Assembly: GCA_905250125.1 (NCBI GenBank)
Contig: CAJNOL010001254.1
Location: 1 to 64,000, forward strand
Length of the DNA: 64,000 nucleotides
From: Rotaria sordida
Lineage: Eukaryota > Rotifera > Eurotatoria > Philodinida > Philodinidae
Direction: 5' to 3'
The notes below the pieces were generated by a model. It was given only the letters and a program-made list of their open reading frames with translations. It was not told the DNA's origin and made no database searches. Positions within the stretch are counted from its first letter, which is position 1; every line of letters begins with the position of its first letter. The position numbers and the translations under genes were made by a program. This document shows, one piece after another, positions 44,477-59,200 of the stretch.

Positions 44477-46027
44477 TTATTTAAAATAACTTTCCATTGG
44501 TCCATAAGGCGTCTAGAACAAAAAACAAAAACAAACAAATTGACATATAATTAAAATAAACGAATCTTACTAGAAAATCTTCATCAGCTTGATCATCATC
44601 ATCTTCATATATTGGTAAATTGTCATCATTATATTCTTGTTGTAATTGTAAATTATCGTATGGAATATTAGATGATTCTGAGAAAAATGGATAACGATTA
44701 TATTCATATTCATATCCATATCCAATATCATCATCATCATCATCATCATCATCATTCGTAGGAAATGGAACTAAATAAATAATATAATTTAAGAAAAAAA
44801 AATTATGTTTGTTTTTTGTTTTTACTTTGATCATCATCGTTTTCAATAGTATCCGCATAGATTTTATTCCATTCAGGTAATTCATAAACAACTGGTTCAC
44901 GAAGTGAACGAATATTTCGTTCATATGTAGATGGGTACCAAAAGGGTGAACTAAAAAATATAAATTACTGATTAAAGATACATAAATAAATAAATAAATT
45001 CTTACATAAAAGCTCGGCTTGGACGGATAAATTGTTGACGTTCAATTAATGGTTCATATAACTAAAATGATAATAATCATGTAAATGAAATTCTATGATT
45101 TATTATTCGTTTTTTTTTTGTTTTTTCTTTAAAACTTAATGTCAATTGTTACCTACAATTTACTTTACATTCAATATATTGTCCGATATACCCTTAAAAT
45201 AAATATTATTCTCAAATAAATGTCAAACAAAAAGTTAACAGTAATCTATGCACAACTTTGTTATTAATAATAGCAAAATGAAAAAAATAAGCTAATGTTT
45301 GATATTTAGGAAGTAGTTAAAAATCAATTGATTAAAACAAAATACTTTTGTCATTTATTACCGGATCATTATTATAAAAATTGTATAATGATAAAGCTCG
45401 TTTTTGTCTTTGTTTAGATCCTGGATTTAATTTAATACTACGACGTTTTCGTGCAAGATTTGTAAATTCAGTTGGATCCATTATAGTATCAGTAAATACA
45501 TTTGTATTATCTGTATTAACTGATTCTAAGAAACATAAAAATTTTTGAAGTCATAATAAGATTATTAAGATTTAGTAATTACATATAAAATTCTTAACAG
45601 AAAAAAAAAACCTTACTATCTGTTTTATCATAAATTTCGATTGGATTTTCTTTAATTTTTGGATATAATATATTTTCAAAATCATTGTCATCATCTACAA
45701 GATTATCATCGAATTGATCATAATTATAAATATTACGTTTTTTCTTAATATCATTGATTTTATGTTGTATTATAGGTATGTTCGATGATTGAGAAGAAAC
45801 GGTTGTTGTAGAACTAGTCGAAGCTATTGATGGTTCCGTTTCATCAATAGATTCTTGTACAGCCCTCTTGGACAATTGAAGAACTAAATAAGTAAAAAAA
45901 AATGTTTGAATGATCAAAATTAAAAGATCTTACGTTTTTTAATGGGTTCAACAGGTGTAGATTGAACAACAATGGCTATGGTTACTAATAATAAACCAAA
46001 TACGACTAAAGATATTTTAGAAGTCAT
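44477..46027 (-). CDS. Secreted acidic protein with furin-like sites, prohormone-like
   Basis: Seven exons give 313 residues: 46027-45934, 45883-45617, 45525-45362, 45061-45006, 44950-44826, 44770-44571, 44512-44477. All phases close. The N-terminus is a clear signal peptide (MTSKISLVVFGLLLVTIAIV). Basic cleavage sites follow at LSKR-AVQES, KKKR-NIYNYD, ARKRR-SIKLN and RQKR-ALSLYNFY, which fit furin or prohormone convertases. Further on are the aromatic segments SPFWYPSTYE and GYGYEYEYNRYPFF, and a run of eight Asp encoded by a GAT repeat. The spacers are acidic. The overall plan is that of a neuropeptide or peptide-hormone precursor, or a processed cuticle/adhesive protein. No amidation Gly precedes the basic sites. 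I do not recognise a family; structure and signal peptide are seen, function is inferred. Confidence 0.75.
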
Positions 46028-46077
46028 TTATAAAAATTCTTTATATCTAAACTGTAAGAGAAAAGAAACCATGAATA

Positions 46078-46110
<33 letters not shown>

Positions 46111-49100
46111 AAGAGCGTAAGAAAAAAAAGCTTTTCATCAGTTCTTTTGTCATCATCAAAGTCAAGCATAGTAAGATGTAGGAATACTTTTTTTTTTCTC
46201 TATGTTGTGTTCAACATTGTCGTTTTTATCAATGTATGCAGTAAGCGAGAAAATTTTTTTTCTTGAATATTTTATCGTTTTCTATTATAGGTCAGAGAAA
46301 TTACTAAAAGCGTGTGAGAAACTCTGCCTAGTGTCAGAGTATAATCACATTTTGACAGAATGTAGATAGATAGGTGGGTGGTTGTTCTTGTTTTGTTTTT
46401 TCTTTCTTTTTTTTTTTTATATTCTCATGTGTAGTTAGAAAAGAGAAATGCTCTTGCATTCATTTCTTTATATCATGATTATAATTAGTTGACAACATGA
46501 CATAGAACATCGAAGCCATTTATATATATATATATATTTTTTTTTTTTCTGGAAAACAAATAGAGAGAAACAACAACATAAAAACACAAAAGAAGATCGT
46601 GTGAATTCATCCAGGGTCCAAACATTTTTTTTTTTCTTTCTACTTTTCTACATTTGCTACACGTGAATTAGTTATAATATGCCAATAAATATAATCATGT
46701 TGAAAAAAAAATTTCGTAGTTATTCTTTATTTATGTTATATAAGCAAATATTTGTAAAGAATTTCTTCTACTAAAAAAATGTTTAGTATTGATATTTTTG
46801 AATCAAAATTTATTTGATAATTAACTAATGATTGACGTTTAATATCTGACTATTCAAGTAGAATTTTGATTATATCGGAGATATGAAGAAAAATTTTATG
46901 ACATTTTCTTCTTGATAAATAATAGATTATTCTAAGCTTCTATCAGAAGATACAAAATTTTGATTCTATAGAAAGATTCTTTTTTGATCATTGTTTAAAA
47001 CAACACAAAAGAAACTTTTCATAGGTTACATTCTGTGATTTACTAAATGAAATGTACTTTTCACAATTTCTCAAAGGACACATACACAAGAAACTTGATG
47101 TTTATAATTAGAATTACCAGTAAATGTTCTTTTTAACAGGATGTTCTTTTGACAATGAATAATCAATGAAGGAAATTATTTCACTACTAATTTCAAAATG
47201 TAACATGCTTCATAAAATATTCACAATTGATAGAACTTTTCAAGCACTATTTATCACACAATTATTATTTTTTAAATTAAATATTGGTTTTCATCGAAAT
47301 AAAAAAAAATGCGTGGGAAGTAACTTTCATTTGCAGAGTCACAGTAGTAATTATCTATAAAAAGTTGTTTTTCTGTATTTTTTAAAAAATAAGATGAATA
47401 GAATTTTCTAAAGAATGAAATTCTATATCTTCAGACAGGAAACGTAGGATTCTCTATTATTTCTCGATTTGAATATTTCTAAAAGGGAAAACGTCATAAA
47501 ACTTTGGTTACATCCGATGCATATATATTTGAAAGTGGTAATTAAATATAGTGACCTCAATGATTTGAGTAAATGCCACACGGATATTAATCTACAGTAT
47601 TAATAATCTTTTTAGGTTCTTTATTATTTATTATTTTTTGTCTGAGAATATTTTTCATTGGAATAAATAAAATCATAAAGTATTGAAAGATATGTATCAA
47701 TCGTTAGATAATCATATTCAATATTAATTCGATTATTTTTATTAATAAATTTTAAAAATATAGAATTATCCATTTCAAAGATAAATCTCGTATGTAAACA
47801 ATATTTTTATGAACAAAATCTCGACATATATTTTCATTAAATATTTTTTAGATATTTTAGCCCGAGAAAGTTTACATTTGTGTATTTCTCGAAAACAGAA
47901 AACAAACTAATATATTTTTGTTTTCATTGCTTGAACAATATCATGAATAAAATTTGAGTTTCTAATTTTGATAATATATAAAAAGTATATTGAAATATAT
48001 TATTTAAATTATTCTATGTTCAACGAATTGCATGACTCCGTTTTAGTGAAGTTAATTTTGATATTAATAAATCTTTTTCAATATCATTTTTGTTTATAAC
48101 AAAATTTATCATCTGCTAATTCCTATTCAAATAGATTTAAATGGCCAGGCTTCCGTTTTTCAATAGATGTTTTGCACTCAAAAAAAAATGTATTTATCAA
48201 GGTTAAAAAAAAAATCTTACAGAGGTCTTATTGAAGCATACTTAAATATTTGAAGTAGCATTCATGACTATTCGGTCAATTTCTGCATAAGTTGACTTTG
48301 TGTTATCTGACATCTATTTTTTTATCATACATAGTCAGGAGTTGAGAAAATATTCATTATAAACTTCAAAAAATTTTTTCTCAAGTGTTTGTATTGGAAA
48401 AATATTTTAAAATATATAGAATCATGATTGACAAAGAAAAAACAGAAATTGTTAATTGAAATATAACTGATAATACATATATAGACATCGAGGATTTTTG
48501 AAATCTCATTATCAGAGATATAATTAGTCTCGTGCTATAAATAGGTTGACGTTTTTTTTTTTTGCTTTTTTTTAGATATAAAGAAGTGCTATAATTATTG
48601 AAGTATGAATCCGCAAAATTTTTTTCTCGATATAAATCTGAAATAAGAAGATTCTTCTATAAAGATAGTAACAAAAAAAGTTAACTATCACTATTCAATT
48701 ACGGCATTAAGATAATCACAAATAATCCAAACTCATTAGTTTGGATTTAGATAATGTTTTAAAAGATTTCTTTCAATCTTGTGTTCTTATTTGATAAATA
48801 TATTAGATTATCCTCGACAAATGCAAACTTTTTTCTATATTTATAACAAAAAGCAGTTAATACTATGTAAGAAAATCTTTATTATGTCAATGAAGTTCGA
48901 TGCATATCTATATATAATTAACATTAAAGAGATTGTTAATACACATTTCGTTTTTTTTCATATTACGCAAATTTGAAATTAAAAAAAATCGAAAATTAAA
49001 GAAAACTATAGGTCCCAATCACATAGAAATTTATATGAAAGTTTAAATCACATAATATTCAATAAAAACAAAAGTTAACTAAGGATAAAATTAAAATATA

Positions 49101-52100
49101 TTTTTGAATATTTCCCATGAGATAAAAATTTGCACGATAATGGATAAATAAATTAAATAATCAAAAAAATTTAAATTTTCTGATCAATATTGAAAATTTG
49201 AACTATTTGCCTTATTGACCTATGAATCTTGCAAATCATGTTTTATCAAAGGTGCTTGACATCATCTCTTATGAATGTAATATTCAAATAAGTTAAATGA
49301 AACATTAATATAAGCAAAATATTGTTCTCTAATGTTTTATCTAGGAGTCTCTTTTCTTTTTTTTTATATCTAATGTTATTCATATAATATTCTTGAATAA
49401 ACATTGCATGACAATTTTGATATTCTATTTTCATTGAATAATTAATAATTTAGTCAAAATATTAACAATATTCTCATATTGTGGCTTGTCTATATAACGC
49501 GATACTTTACTAATTAAGTCTTTGAAAAATTTTTTTCGTGATGAGCAAATCTGAATACATTATTAGATGCAGTTTTTACGTTGATTACGAATTTGACATT
49601 GTTTCTTTAAAACAAAAATTAGGTTTTGGTATCAAAAACACGTTTTAAACTTCTCAAAAATCGTATTTTGAATTTTGTAATCAAGAAATTCTTTCAAAAA
49701 TTATTGAGTAACATATTATTCGATGCAGAATTTCATTCTTGTACATTTCCTAATTTACTGTATGGTTAATGATCACCCCTTTGATGTAGCAACTTGATTC
49801 TTGCGTAGAACAATTATATGTACAATAATGACCAATATTTATGAAAATCAAAGATATCTAAGCATGTTAAGCGCATCAAAATTGATCGACAAAAAACTGT
49901 GCCACAGCGTTACGTGACTAAAAATCCTTTCTGAAAGCTTGAGACTTCAACCAAAAAACGTCGTTTTTGTGGCATAAATAGAATACGATAAGTTGCGTTG
50001 AATGACGTTTGAATGAACTTTCTAGCTCTCATAGTTTCTGAGATAATTAAAAAAAGTTTGTCAAAAACATCACAGTGTTACATTTGGACAAGCCGATTTG
50101 AAAAAATATGTGATGAACTTCATGCTTGTTTTTATACCCATAAATTTGAGAGCACAAAAGTCTTTACATAACATATCTGTTCGATTTTTGTTCGCTTATA
50201 AGTCATTAATCCTGGCATGGCTATCATGTATACATAATATTAGATAAAATCGTCCATCTTCGAGATATACTCTGGTGAAGACTAGTACAGCAAACCTACC
50301 TGGAGTTAGCGCCTGGACCTTAATGAGATTCATTGTTATATTATACATTCATAATATTTAATTGAAGCATCTTATTATAAATATTCATAATGTCAGTAGA
50401 CGATAGGAAATTGCTATATGATTTCAAATGCATTAAAAATTGAGATTGATAAGACCATGAAAAAAAGACTCGATAAATATAATTCAAATAAATTGATTTT
50501 CTATTTGTGTTTTTTTTGTAATTAACTTCTCACTTATCCATGATAAACTAACAAGTGATGAAACTTGACTTTTAGTCTATTAGAAACTATTTCCAACATG
50601 TTAAAAACTATGAGTTAAAATGCTCTTTTGGAATATGAGCTTAGAATTTTTGTCTCAATTGTTGTTCAAGTGTAGTGAGAGGCTTTTTTGAAAGATCTGA
50701 AAAAATTATTTGGATTAGTAAGTCAATAGAAGTTTTTGTTTGCCGCATAAGTCTCTAAATGATCGAAGTTCACCATTATTAATTCCACTATTCCCAAACA
50801 AAAACTGAGACAAAAATTCTAAGCTCACATTCGAAAAGAGCACACAATTCTGGTCTTAACTCATCAGAAATACTTTCCTAGTGGGTAAACAGTGAACAAA
50901 TATCTTATTTAAAAACTTTCCAAACATCCGGTAGTAACAACTTTGCGTATTATATTTATCAATTGAAGCCCACATTGATAATAAGTAGTAGTCTTAAAAG
51001 TGGTCATGTTAGGGTTAAAGAGAAGGTCATCCTCTTTCTAAATGCATATTCAGAATTTTTCTCTAACTTACTATTGATTAGCTGTGTGTGTTAATATGTA
51101 TATAAATGAAAAAAGTTATTTGCACTAAATAAAATAGATCTAATTGAAAGTGTTTATGTAAGACAACATTTTTTAGAAAAAAATGAACAAATAAGATAAA
51201 AAATTTTTGTTTTTGGATTGAGGTAGTTTTATTCAAAATAATTAAAATATGCGACATGAGATATTCTGTACAAACCTTTTTTTTTTTGCACTTTCATTCA
51301 CGATTGACTTGAAGCAGAAGAAAATTCTGAATATTATTATTTATATTTAGAAAGGTCATGAAATCTTCATTATAGTCGATTATTTTTAATTCACTTCAAT
51401 GACTTTTTAGTAGACGGAAATTGAGCAGAAATATTGTGCAAAGACTTTTTACGCGCAGATTATTTTGTTTCATTTCCGGCATAAATAATGATAGTTTCTT
51501 TTAATGTAGAGAATTTTTTTTTTTTAAAAACAAATTCGACAACATATTTTAGTGTAACATTATAAAAGATCAATATTTCTAAAATATCATTTATGATCTT
51601 GATTTACTATCTCTTTTGAGAAGATATTAAATAGTTGTATTGCATGAAAATTAAGAAAAATATATAACGAAATACTCAATAAAAAGAAGCACTTGATCGT
51701 AAATACATAAAATTTTCGGCTCTCACTCACTGCTTCCATCATTTTTCCCTAGTACTTTACTTTTTGTGAAAGACGATTCGAAAGAAGTGTTGAAGTATAG
51801 AAGTAGAAATTTGGACACTCCCTTCACAGACGTGGTGAATATCTTGGCAATGAATCATTACAGATATGACAAACGTTGTTAACATACAATCACAGACTGT
51901 ATATGGATAATGTCTCGTTCTGATGTATGAACTATGTCTTTATTGCATTTCTTGAGGATTACGTAAAAAGATGTTGGAGAAATGTATCTCAAAATACATA
52001 GAAGAAAAACAATTTTGTTGTGATTAGCAACACTAGCTACATCATGTTTCATATTTTAATCCAGGAGGAATTGCACTAACAACTTTCATTATACGTAATG

Positions 52101-53201
52101 AAACACTTACAAAATTTTTAGTCTTTTTTTTAATAGTTAAACTGATTTATTTACCATTTTATATGTTCATCGATTTCAACAAAATAGCCATACTAATCAC
52201 GTGTTTGCATATGTAGTTCTTACATTTCTGGTTTGAAATGTTCGAATAATTTGTTTTAGTTTTATTATACCATTATGATATGATTCTTGTATGCACATTT
52301 TTACATTTTCATTAATACGACGAAGTTTATCGTAATGATCATCTTATTGAGTTTCAGTGCTTGTGAACAGTAAATTAATCGTTATCTACATGATATAGCA
52401 AATAGATATTTACTCTATATTTAGGTTCATGATGTAAATAACTAATAAAACCGATACTTGGATATAAATTCGAGCTCAATCAGAGAGAAAAGCATAGATT
52501 TGAGGCTTCCAATGAATGAAGCCTAGAACGCGAATGAAACAACGGAAAAAGTTGCGGTTTGCATAGTTTTGTAGAGCAAATCCAAGGCTATAAAACAGGC
52601 TAATTCGAATAAAAAGCCTACTAGAAAATTTTCGATCGACGAGATGAATTTCCAAAGACCCTTGTGAAAATCCATGGAGATACAATCAAAAATTTATTCT
52701 GTCATAGTTCTATGCATTCCAAACTTGGCTACAAGTTAGTGAAAACTTTTTCTCGATATTCCTTCGCGTTAGCGAGTTATTCGCATAGACACGAAGTATC
52801 TTATATTGTGAAACTGATCACAATATTTGTTTGTATTATTCATCTTGACAAAAAAACTTTGACTAAACTCCTATCATCAATCAAGAAATCATCTCTATTT
52901 GAATGAATGGAAACTGCAATATTTCAATTTCTTATCGTAGTGTCCATCCTATTTAATTCACTTTTTTTAAAATGACATATTTCGTCTAAAATATGATAGA
53001 ATGAAGAAGATATACCATTGTAAAAGTTAGACAATGGATTATATTAATATATTCTTGCTCAAATTGAAAAGTAACTAAAATTAGAAACATCTCCTTTATT
53101 TATCCAAAAGACACACACACACACATACAAACGTTCATATCATGCAAAATACAAAAACGTGACTAGGAATATAAAAAATATACATATATATATATATGAC
53201 G
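46028..53201. other. 7.2-kb gene desert
   Basis: The first bases upstream of the prohormone-like ATG contain a TA microsatellite (46081-46109), and more TA and poly-T runs follow to 46640. From there to 53201 the DNA is very AT-rich with only short chance ORFs. A fold-back lies near 50611-50870. 49880-50110 contains two CACAG-GTTAC words (CACAGCGTTAC, CACAGTGTTAC) about 180 bases apart, possibly worn repeat ends. I found no exon chain on either strand. Confidence 0.5.
50611..50870. repeat. Foldback element
   Basis: TATGAGCTTAGAATTTTTGT on the left faces ACAAAAATTCTAAGCTCACA on the right, extended by ATGAGTTAAAATGCTCTTTT against AAAGAGCACACAATTCTGG and CTTAACTCAT. Centre about 140 bases, non-coding. 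Confidence 0.65.
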
Positions 53202-56200
53202 TTAATTTAAATAAATTCGGCATTTATTTGTACCGCAATGGCAAGGAATTTTGATATCTTCTTCAGGAAATGAATAATCATAAGTTAATTCAGAACCACG
53301 AGTTATATTCATAAGAGCATAAATAATAATATGTTTAATACCACCGGATAGAACAGTTTTTGCAAAACAATTTGGCTAGAAAAATAATTTCATTTTTATT
53401 TTTTATGAAATCAATTAATTTTTAATTTACCTGACAATTATGATTTATAAAACGAGCTTTATTTCCTTGATGTGTAGCATCAATAACATTCATTGAATCA
53501 ACAGTAAACATATAACAACCAAAACCCTATGGAAAAAAAAAAGAAAGTCTATATATATCCAATTTTTATTATTTTGTTGTTTTTTTTTTTTTTTTGATAA
53601 TTTACTTTTTTTTCATTTTCACGTTCACGTTTATCTGTAAGACATTGACGAACAACTTCACCTGTATATTCAATAATCATTTGTCCTTCAATTAAATCAA
53701 TTAATGTAAATAAACCACAACCATGTATAGATGATGATCCAACAATTAATGCACGTTGAGAAAAATAATATAAATAATAAAGACGTAAACTAACTGAACA
53801 TTCTTCAAGAAGAATTCGTCTTTATAAATAAAAAATAAAATATCATTGCTAATATATCTGTCGATTCCATCTGTCATGGACTAAGAGGAAAAGATTGATG
53901 CAAATCTCTACCCTATGTACTTCAATACTTCTTTTTAGATCGTGTTTTGCAAAATTCCACAAGATGTAATAGAGAAGGTCGTAAGCTTTTCAAAAGCATC
54001 TTTTGGAAAAACACCAAATTTTAGCATCTAAAAATTCCGACTTGTTCGTAAAATATTATTTCTTTTAAAGTTAAAATTAGAATTTTTGACCAAGGTAGAG
54101 ACATCAGCGGTGAAGTCTGCTATTTTCCCACTGATTTTTCTAAGTAAATTTTAGCAAAATAGAAGGCTATGGTGTTTTATCCTGAGGAAAAGTTTAACTA
54201 AAATTACTCAAATACAATTGAATTTTGTCAATAAATTTCAATTTTCAATAATTTACCTTGCATATGCAAGTGCATCATCAATTTCGAATGATTTTAATGC
54301 ATATTCAATTTTTCGATTTGGATTTAATAACCAATTAAATCTTTGACGTTGAGAATTTTTTCTTTGATAAATATTTAATCTTGAATTAGATAATAAAATT
54401 TTTTTATTTAAATTTTTTTTCTTTAAAAAATATATTGAATTATTTTTATTTGATGATGATAATGGTAATAAAATAGTATTAGTTTGTTTTTCTATTAATA
54501 ATGAATTAATATAAATTTGATTTAACATTATTTTAATAATTGATTTTGTTAAACCAAATATATGATGTCCATTTAATTCTTCATTTCTCATTGGTAAATG
54601 TGTTAAATTCATATCATCACGACAATCACGTACTAAATTAACAATTGTTAACCAAGCATCATCTAAATTATCTGATACAATTTTATATCCATCATCACTA
54701 ATAATTGTAAATTTTATACGACCATATTTTGATATTAACCATTGTTGATAATAATGAATTAATTCATTAGATGATATTGATTTTATTTTTGAATTAATAT
54801 TATTCGATAGAAAATGAGATAAATTAATTGAATGTTGTTTATTATTCATATGAAATAATTCTTCATTTATTATTTGTTCAATTAAAGAATTTATTAGAGA
54901 AGAACAAATAAGAAAATCTTCATCATCATTATCAATATTTCCATCTATTTGTGGAATATATGTTTCTGTTGAATTATTATGAATATTAATAGTCGATGTT
55001 GATTGCAATTGAGATGAAAGTTGAGAATCTTAAGAAAGAGAATCGGTTTTGTTTTTTTTTGGTTTTCAAATCTATTAGATAGATCTTTCGAGAGAAATTA
55101 TATCATAGGATCTAGATTGTTCTATTCGGCAAGTAGATCTTAACCTGTATCTTCTATTCCATTTATTCTCTCTAACGAGGGAGCGTTTTCAACTGGTCAA
55201 TCGCTTTTGAGTTTGGACTCTGTGTGCATAAGGTAGATCCTAGTTAGATATGAAAAACCTCAAAAGGATAAATCTCCTTAGACCTTCAGTCCAAAGTGAT
55301 AGGCATTTTACTGAAATTTTAGCATATAACATGGATAAAATACCATCTACCATGCCATAGACTAAATTTCAGTAAAATGCCTATAAACTCTGGATAGAAG
55401 GTCTAAAGGGATTTATTCTTTTGAAGTTTTTCATAACTCAACAGCGATGAATTAGTTGAAAATATTTCGTCATAAGTCTCTATTCTGTTTTTTTTTCATA
55501 CTGTTTAATTGTTGAGATGGATTTATATTCTTTAATAATTGATCTAATAATACATCATTATTCTTTTTTATTGTTGATTCGTTGGATGAAATACTTGTTT
55601 GATTCGATAAATAATAACTTAAAATCGGTTCTTGTTGTTGTTGTTGTCTATAAATAAATATAAATAACATGATAAGAAAACAAAAACAAAAAATTTCATT
55701 TTTTGTAATATACATTTTTGCTGATGATAATGATTGATCAACATTTTGAAGAGCTTGTACAAGTGCTAAAGCAAATCGAGAATGATCTGATGATTTAAAT
55801 GAATTATTTGTAAAAAAATTTCGTAAAGTTTTAGTATCAATTGATATTGTTTTAGAATTTTCTTGTGATATAATTGATGAAGATTTATTTAATTGAAGAT
55901 TATTTTCATTATTATTAAATTTATTTCTTGATCGAATAATATTTTTTAATATAGATTTTGATGTTTGATATTTAATAGATGTTGATGTTAATTTTTCAAT
56001 TTTATTATTTAAATTAATTATTTGTTTTTTTTGAGAATAATTTTTAGTTTGAAATTTATTAAAATATTTTTCACATATTTCATATAATTGTTGAATATAT
56101 ATTTGTTCATTTGATAATGGATATTCAATTGTTTGATGATTTAATTTATTATTATGATATGTTTGTTCAATTTCTATATATAAATGATAGATTGTTTTTT

Positions 56201-59200
56201 GTTGAGCATTTTTTGTACTCCAAAATACACGTGATGCATTATATTTATTTGGATAAATATTCATATTAGGATCATTATCAAGAAGATAATCAAAATTACC
56301 AAGAGATTTTATTTGTAGAGAACCAATACAAAGTTTAATATCAGTTAAACAAAATTCGACTAAAGTATTTGATAGATCAGCATAGACAGTTGATGATAAA
56401 TTAATAGATTTTAATTTTGGAAGATTGATATCTTCTAAATTGTCGTTTGTTGAAAATAGATTATGATCATCTTATTTTGCTCAGAAAACTGGTTTGGATT
56501 TTTCAGAGATCTTTTACTTAAACTTGTTAATGAAAATTTGACAAGTAACTTGTCTGATAGGAAATTATTTCAGCTAATCAAATCTTTTCTTCGATTCGCT
56601 CTACATGTGACCGTGAAAGAAAAATAAGTAAAGAACATTTCGTTTCTGAACTTTTGTTTTTTGTCTCCATCTTAGTTATCGTGGTTCTTGAAGTAATGTT
56701 TAATGGTCAATCTAATATTAGCTTGAATTCGAGATCTTTATAAATCTAATGTGAGAAGTTTTTTTTATCATTGAAAATTATAATCTATGGAATTTTTGTT
56801 ATGTTCATAAGGCTTTAAACAATCGTTATTCGACTTTTCAAAACATACAAGTTTTAATATATAAAATTCAATTAATTGTAATGTTGATATTTTATTTTAC
56901 TAGCGAGAATCCGTGCATACTGCACAACTGTTTCCTCCTTTAACGTATGACCTTAGACGTTTAACGTTTCATCCGGTAACAGACATACAGACACCCGATA
57001 TTATGAATATGGATAGATAGCCCTACGGCCTGATACTCCTTATCGCACATATTTTTATAGTCCAGGTAGCCTTTGGCCTTATAGTTTGTAGCTCTTACCT
57101 CCTTATTGCTTTACCCATTATTACCTACCCCCTTGCTGCCTTACTCCCTTGGGTGCCTATGGGTACCTCCATATAATAGTCGTTAGAACCTATGGGTATC
57201 CCCATATAATAGTCCTTGCGGACTTATGGATACTCCCGTATAATAGCCCTTAACGATCTATGGATATCCCCATATAATAGCCCTTGAGGACCTATGGTTA
57301 CCCTCATATAATAGTCCTTGAGGGCCTTGGGTACCATAATATAGTAGTCCTTGGGTCTTCCGCTTATAGCCTTATTTGACCTTTGACCTGGCACAGACAG
57401 ACAAATACTAAACATTATATATATATATTATTCTATAGTTCTTAATTCACTAATTATAAGAGACTATGAAAGAAAAAATGAAAATTCTATATTCTAAAGT
57501 TTATGATTGTGTCATGAGGTATCTAACACGGATGTACTACCTTGTAGTCATGAACTACAGCTAGTTATCTTCTTTCTTATTTTAGAAGAAAAAAATTATT
57601 TTCTCTAAACGTACATGTGTAATTCGTACAAGTTAATTATCAAATATTCTTAAAGTAATTTGATGAAAAAATAAAAATTTTACATACTATTTATTACAGA
57701 TTCATCTATTTGATTATCATTATTATTTTTTATTTGTTGTTTACAATGTTTTAAACATAAAGTTGTTAAATTTGGTAATAATCCATTAATAATATTTAAT
57801 TTTTGTTGTAAATTTCTATCAATTTTTGAATAATATATTTCAATACATTGACAATGATAACGTATATTACAATCATTTTCATAACATTGTACAGTAGCAC
57901 CCATTTTAAAACATAAATCACATTTATATTTTGTTTGACAACGATTTATTATTTCATGTATATTACGTAAAATATATGGTGATTGATCAAGATTTTTTGA
58001 ATAAATTGGAAGTATACAACCAATATGTATCCATTGATTAATACCAATTGATATAAGACGAGAAATATTTGATGAAAAATTATCAGCATATGTTTGACAT
58101 AATTGACATAATCGTGTATCAATTTGATATAAATTTTCAAATAAATATTTATTTTCAAATTTATTATTTATATAACGTAATAATGAATCACTTGATGTTA
58201 ATAAATTATTTTTATATAAATTTGATTGAAATAAAAGACGTTCATTATTTAATGAATATGTATGATCAATAGATGGTAATAAAAAACAATGATTTAATAA
58301 AATATTTGAATTATTTATAGATGTATTTGTTGTTGAACAAAATAATAATTTATTATTTGAAAATAAATTTGAAGTTTTGAACCATGGACATTGAACATTT
58401 ATACAATTATTTATTGCTGCTTGCCATTGACGATTATCAATATTATCAAGTAAATGTTGAACAATTATAAATAAATCATTAATAAAAGCATGTAAATTTA
58501 ATAATTGATTACGTGATTGATGTAATTGTTGAAGATTAGACATATAATATTTCATATTATTTAAACGATTTTCTTCTGATATCATTATTTGTAATGTTGA
58601 TGTTATACTTGCTATTGTATTTTTTATAACTAAAAATATAAAAAATAATAAAAATCTATTCGTCGATTGAATTTTATTTTGATTAGATAAATATTCTTTC
58701 TCTTACAATAGAAGATCCTACTATATAGAGATATGTCGGATTAAGTTTATTGATCCTTTTCTAGTAATCTCAGCTTCGGTAATTTTAGTTTTTTTGGATC
58801 CCGATCTCAAATAAACAATTCCAGAATTTATTCATAGGACATCTAAGAAAATCCTCGAATACTCGTTTTTTTTTATTTATTTATTTTAGGACTCCTGCAG
58901 TCGAGTCATGGTCATTTTATTGAAATTTCGTCTATACATAGATCTGATAACTCTGAAAATATTCTGAAAGTACCAATACGTCCTTATGAATTCCATATCA
59001 GGCTTCGAAATTAGGCCACTCCTTTATGAGCCGGCTCGGGCCCGAAAGAAACATCGTTTACAAAGATTTTTTTTCTCAATAGACAGCTATTTCTTATTTT
59101 TCGGCTTTTATAAAAAGTAATGACTAAGAGGAGGCGGTAGCGTGGAGAAGCTTCGCCCTCAGAGATGAACCAAACCTCAGAAAAAGTTATGTCAACAAAG

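Noticed and set aside
57224-57415. 63-residue ORF with repeated DYY motif
   Set aside because: Translation of the minisatellite in KMT2 intron 3.
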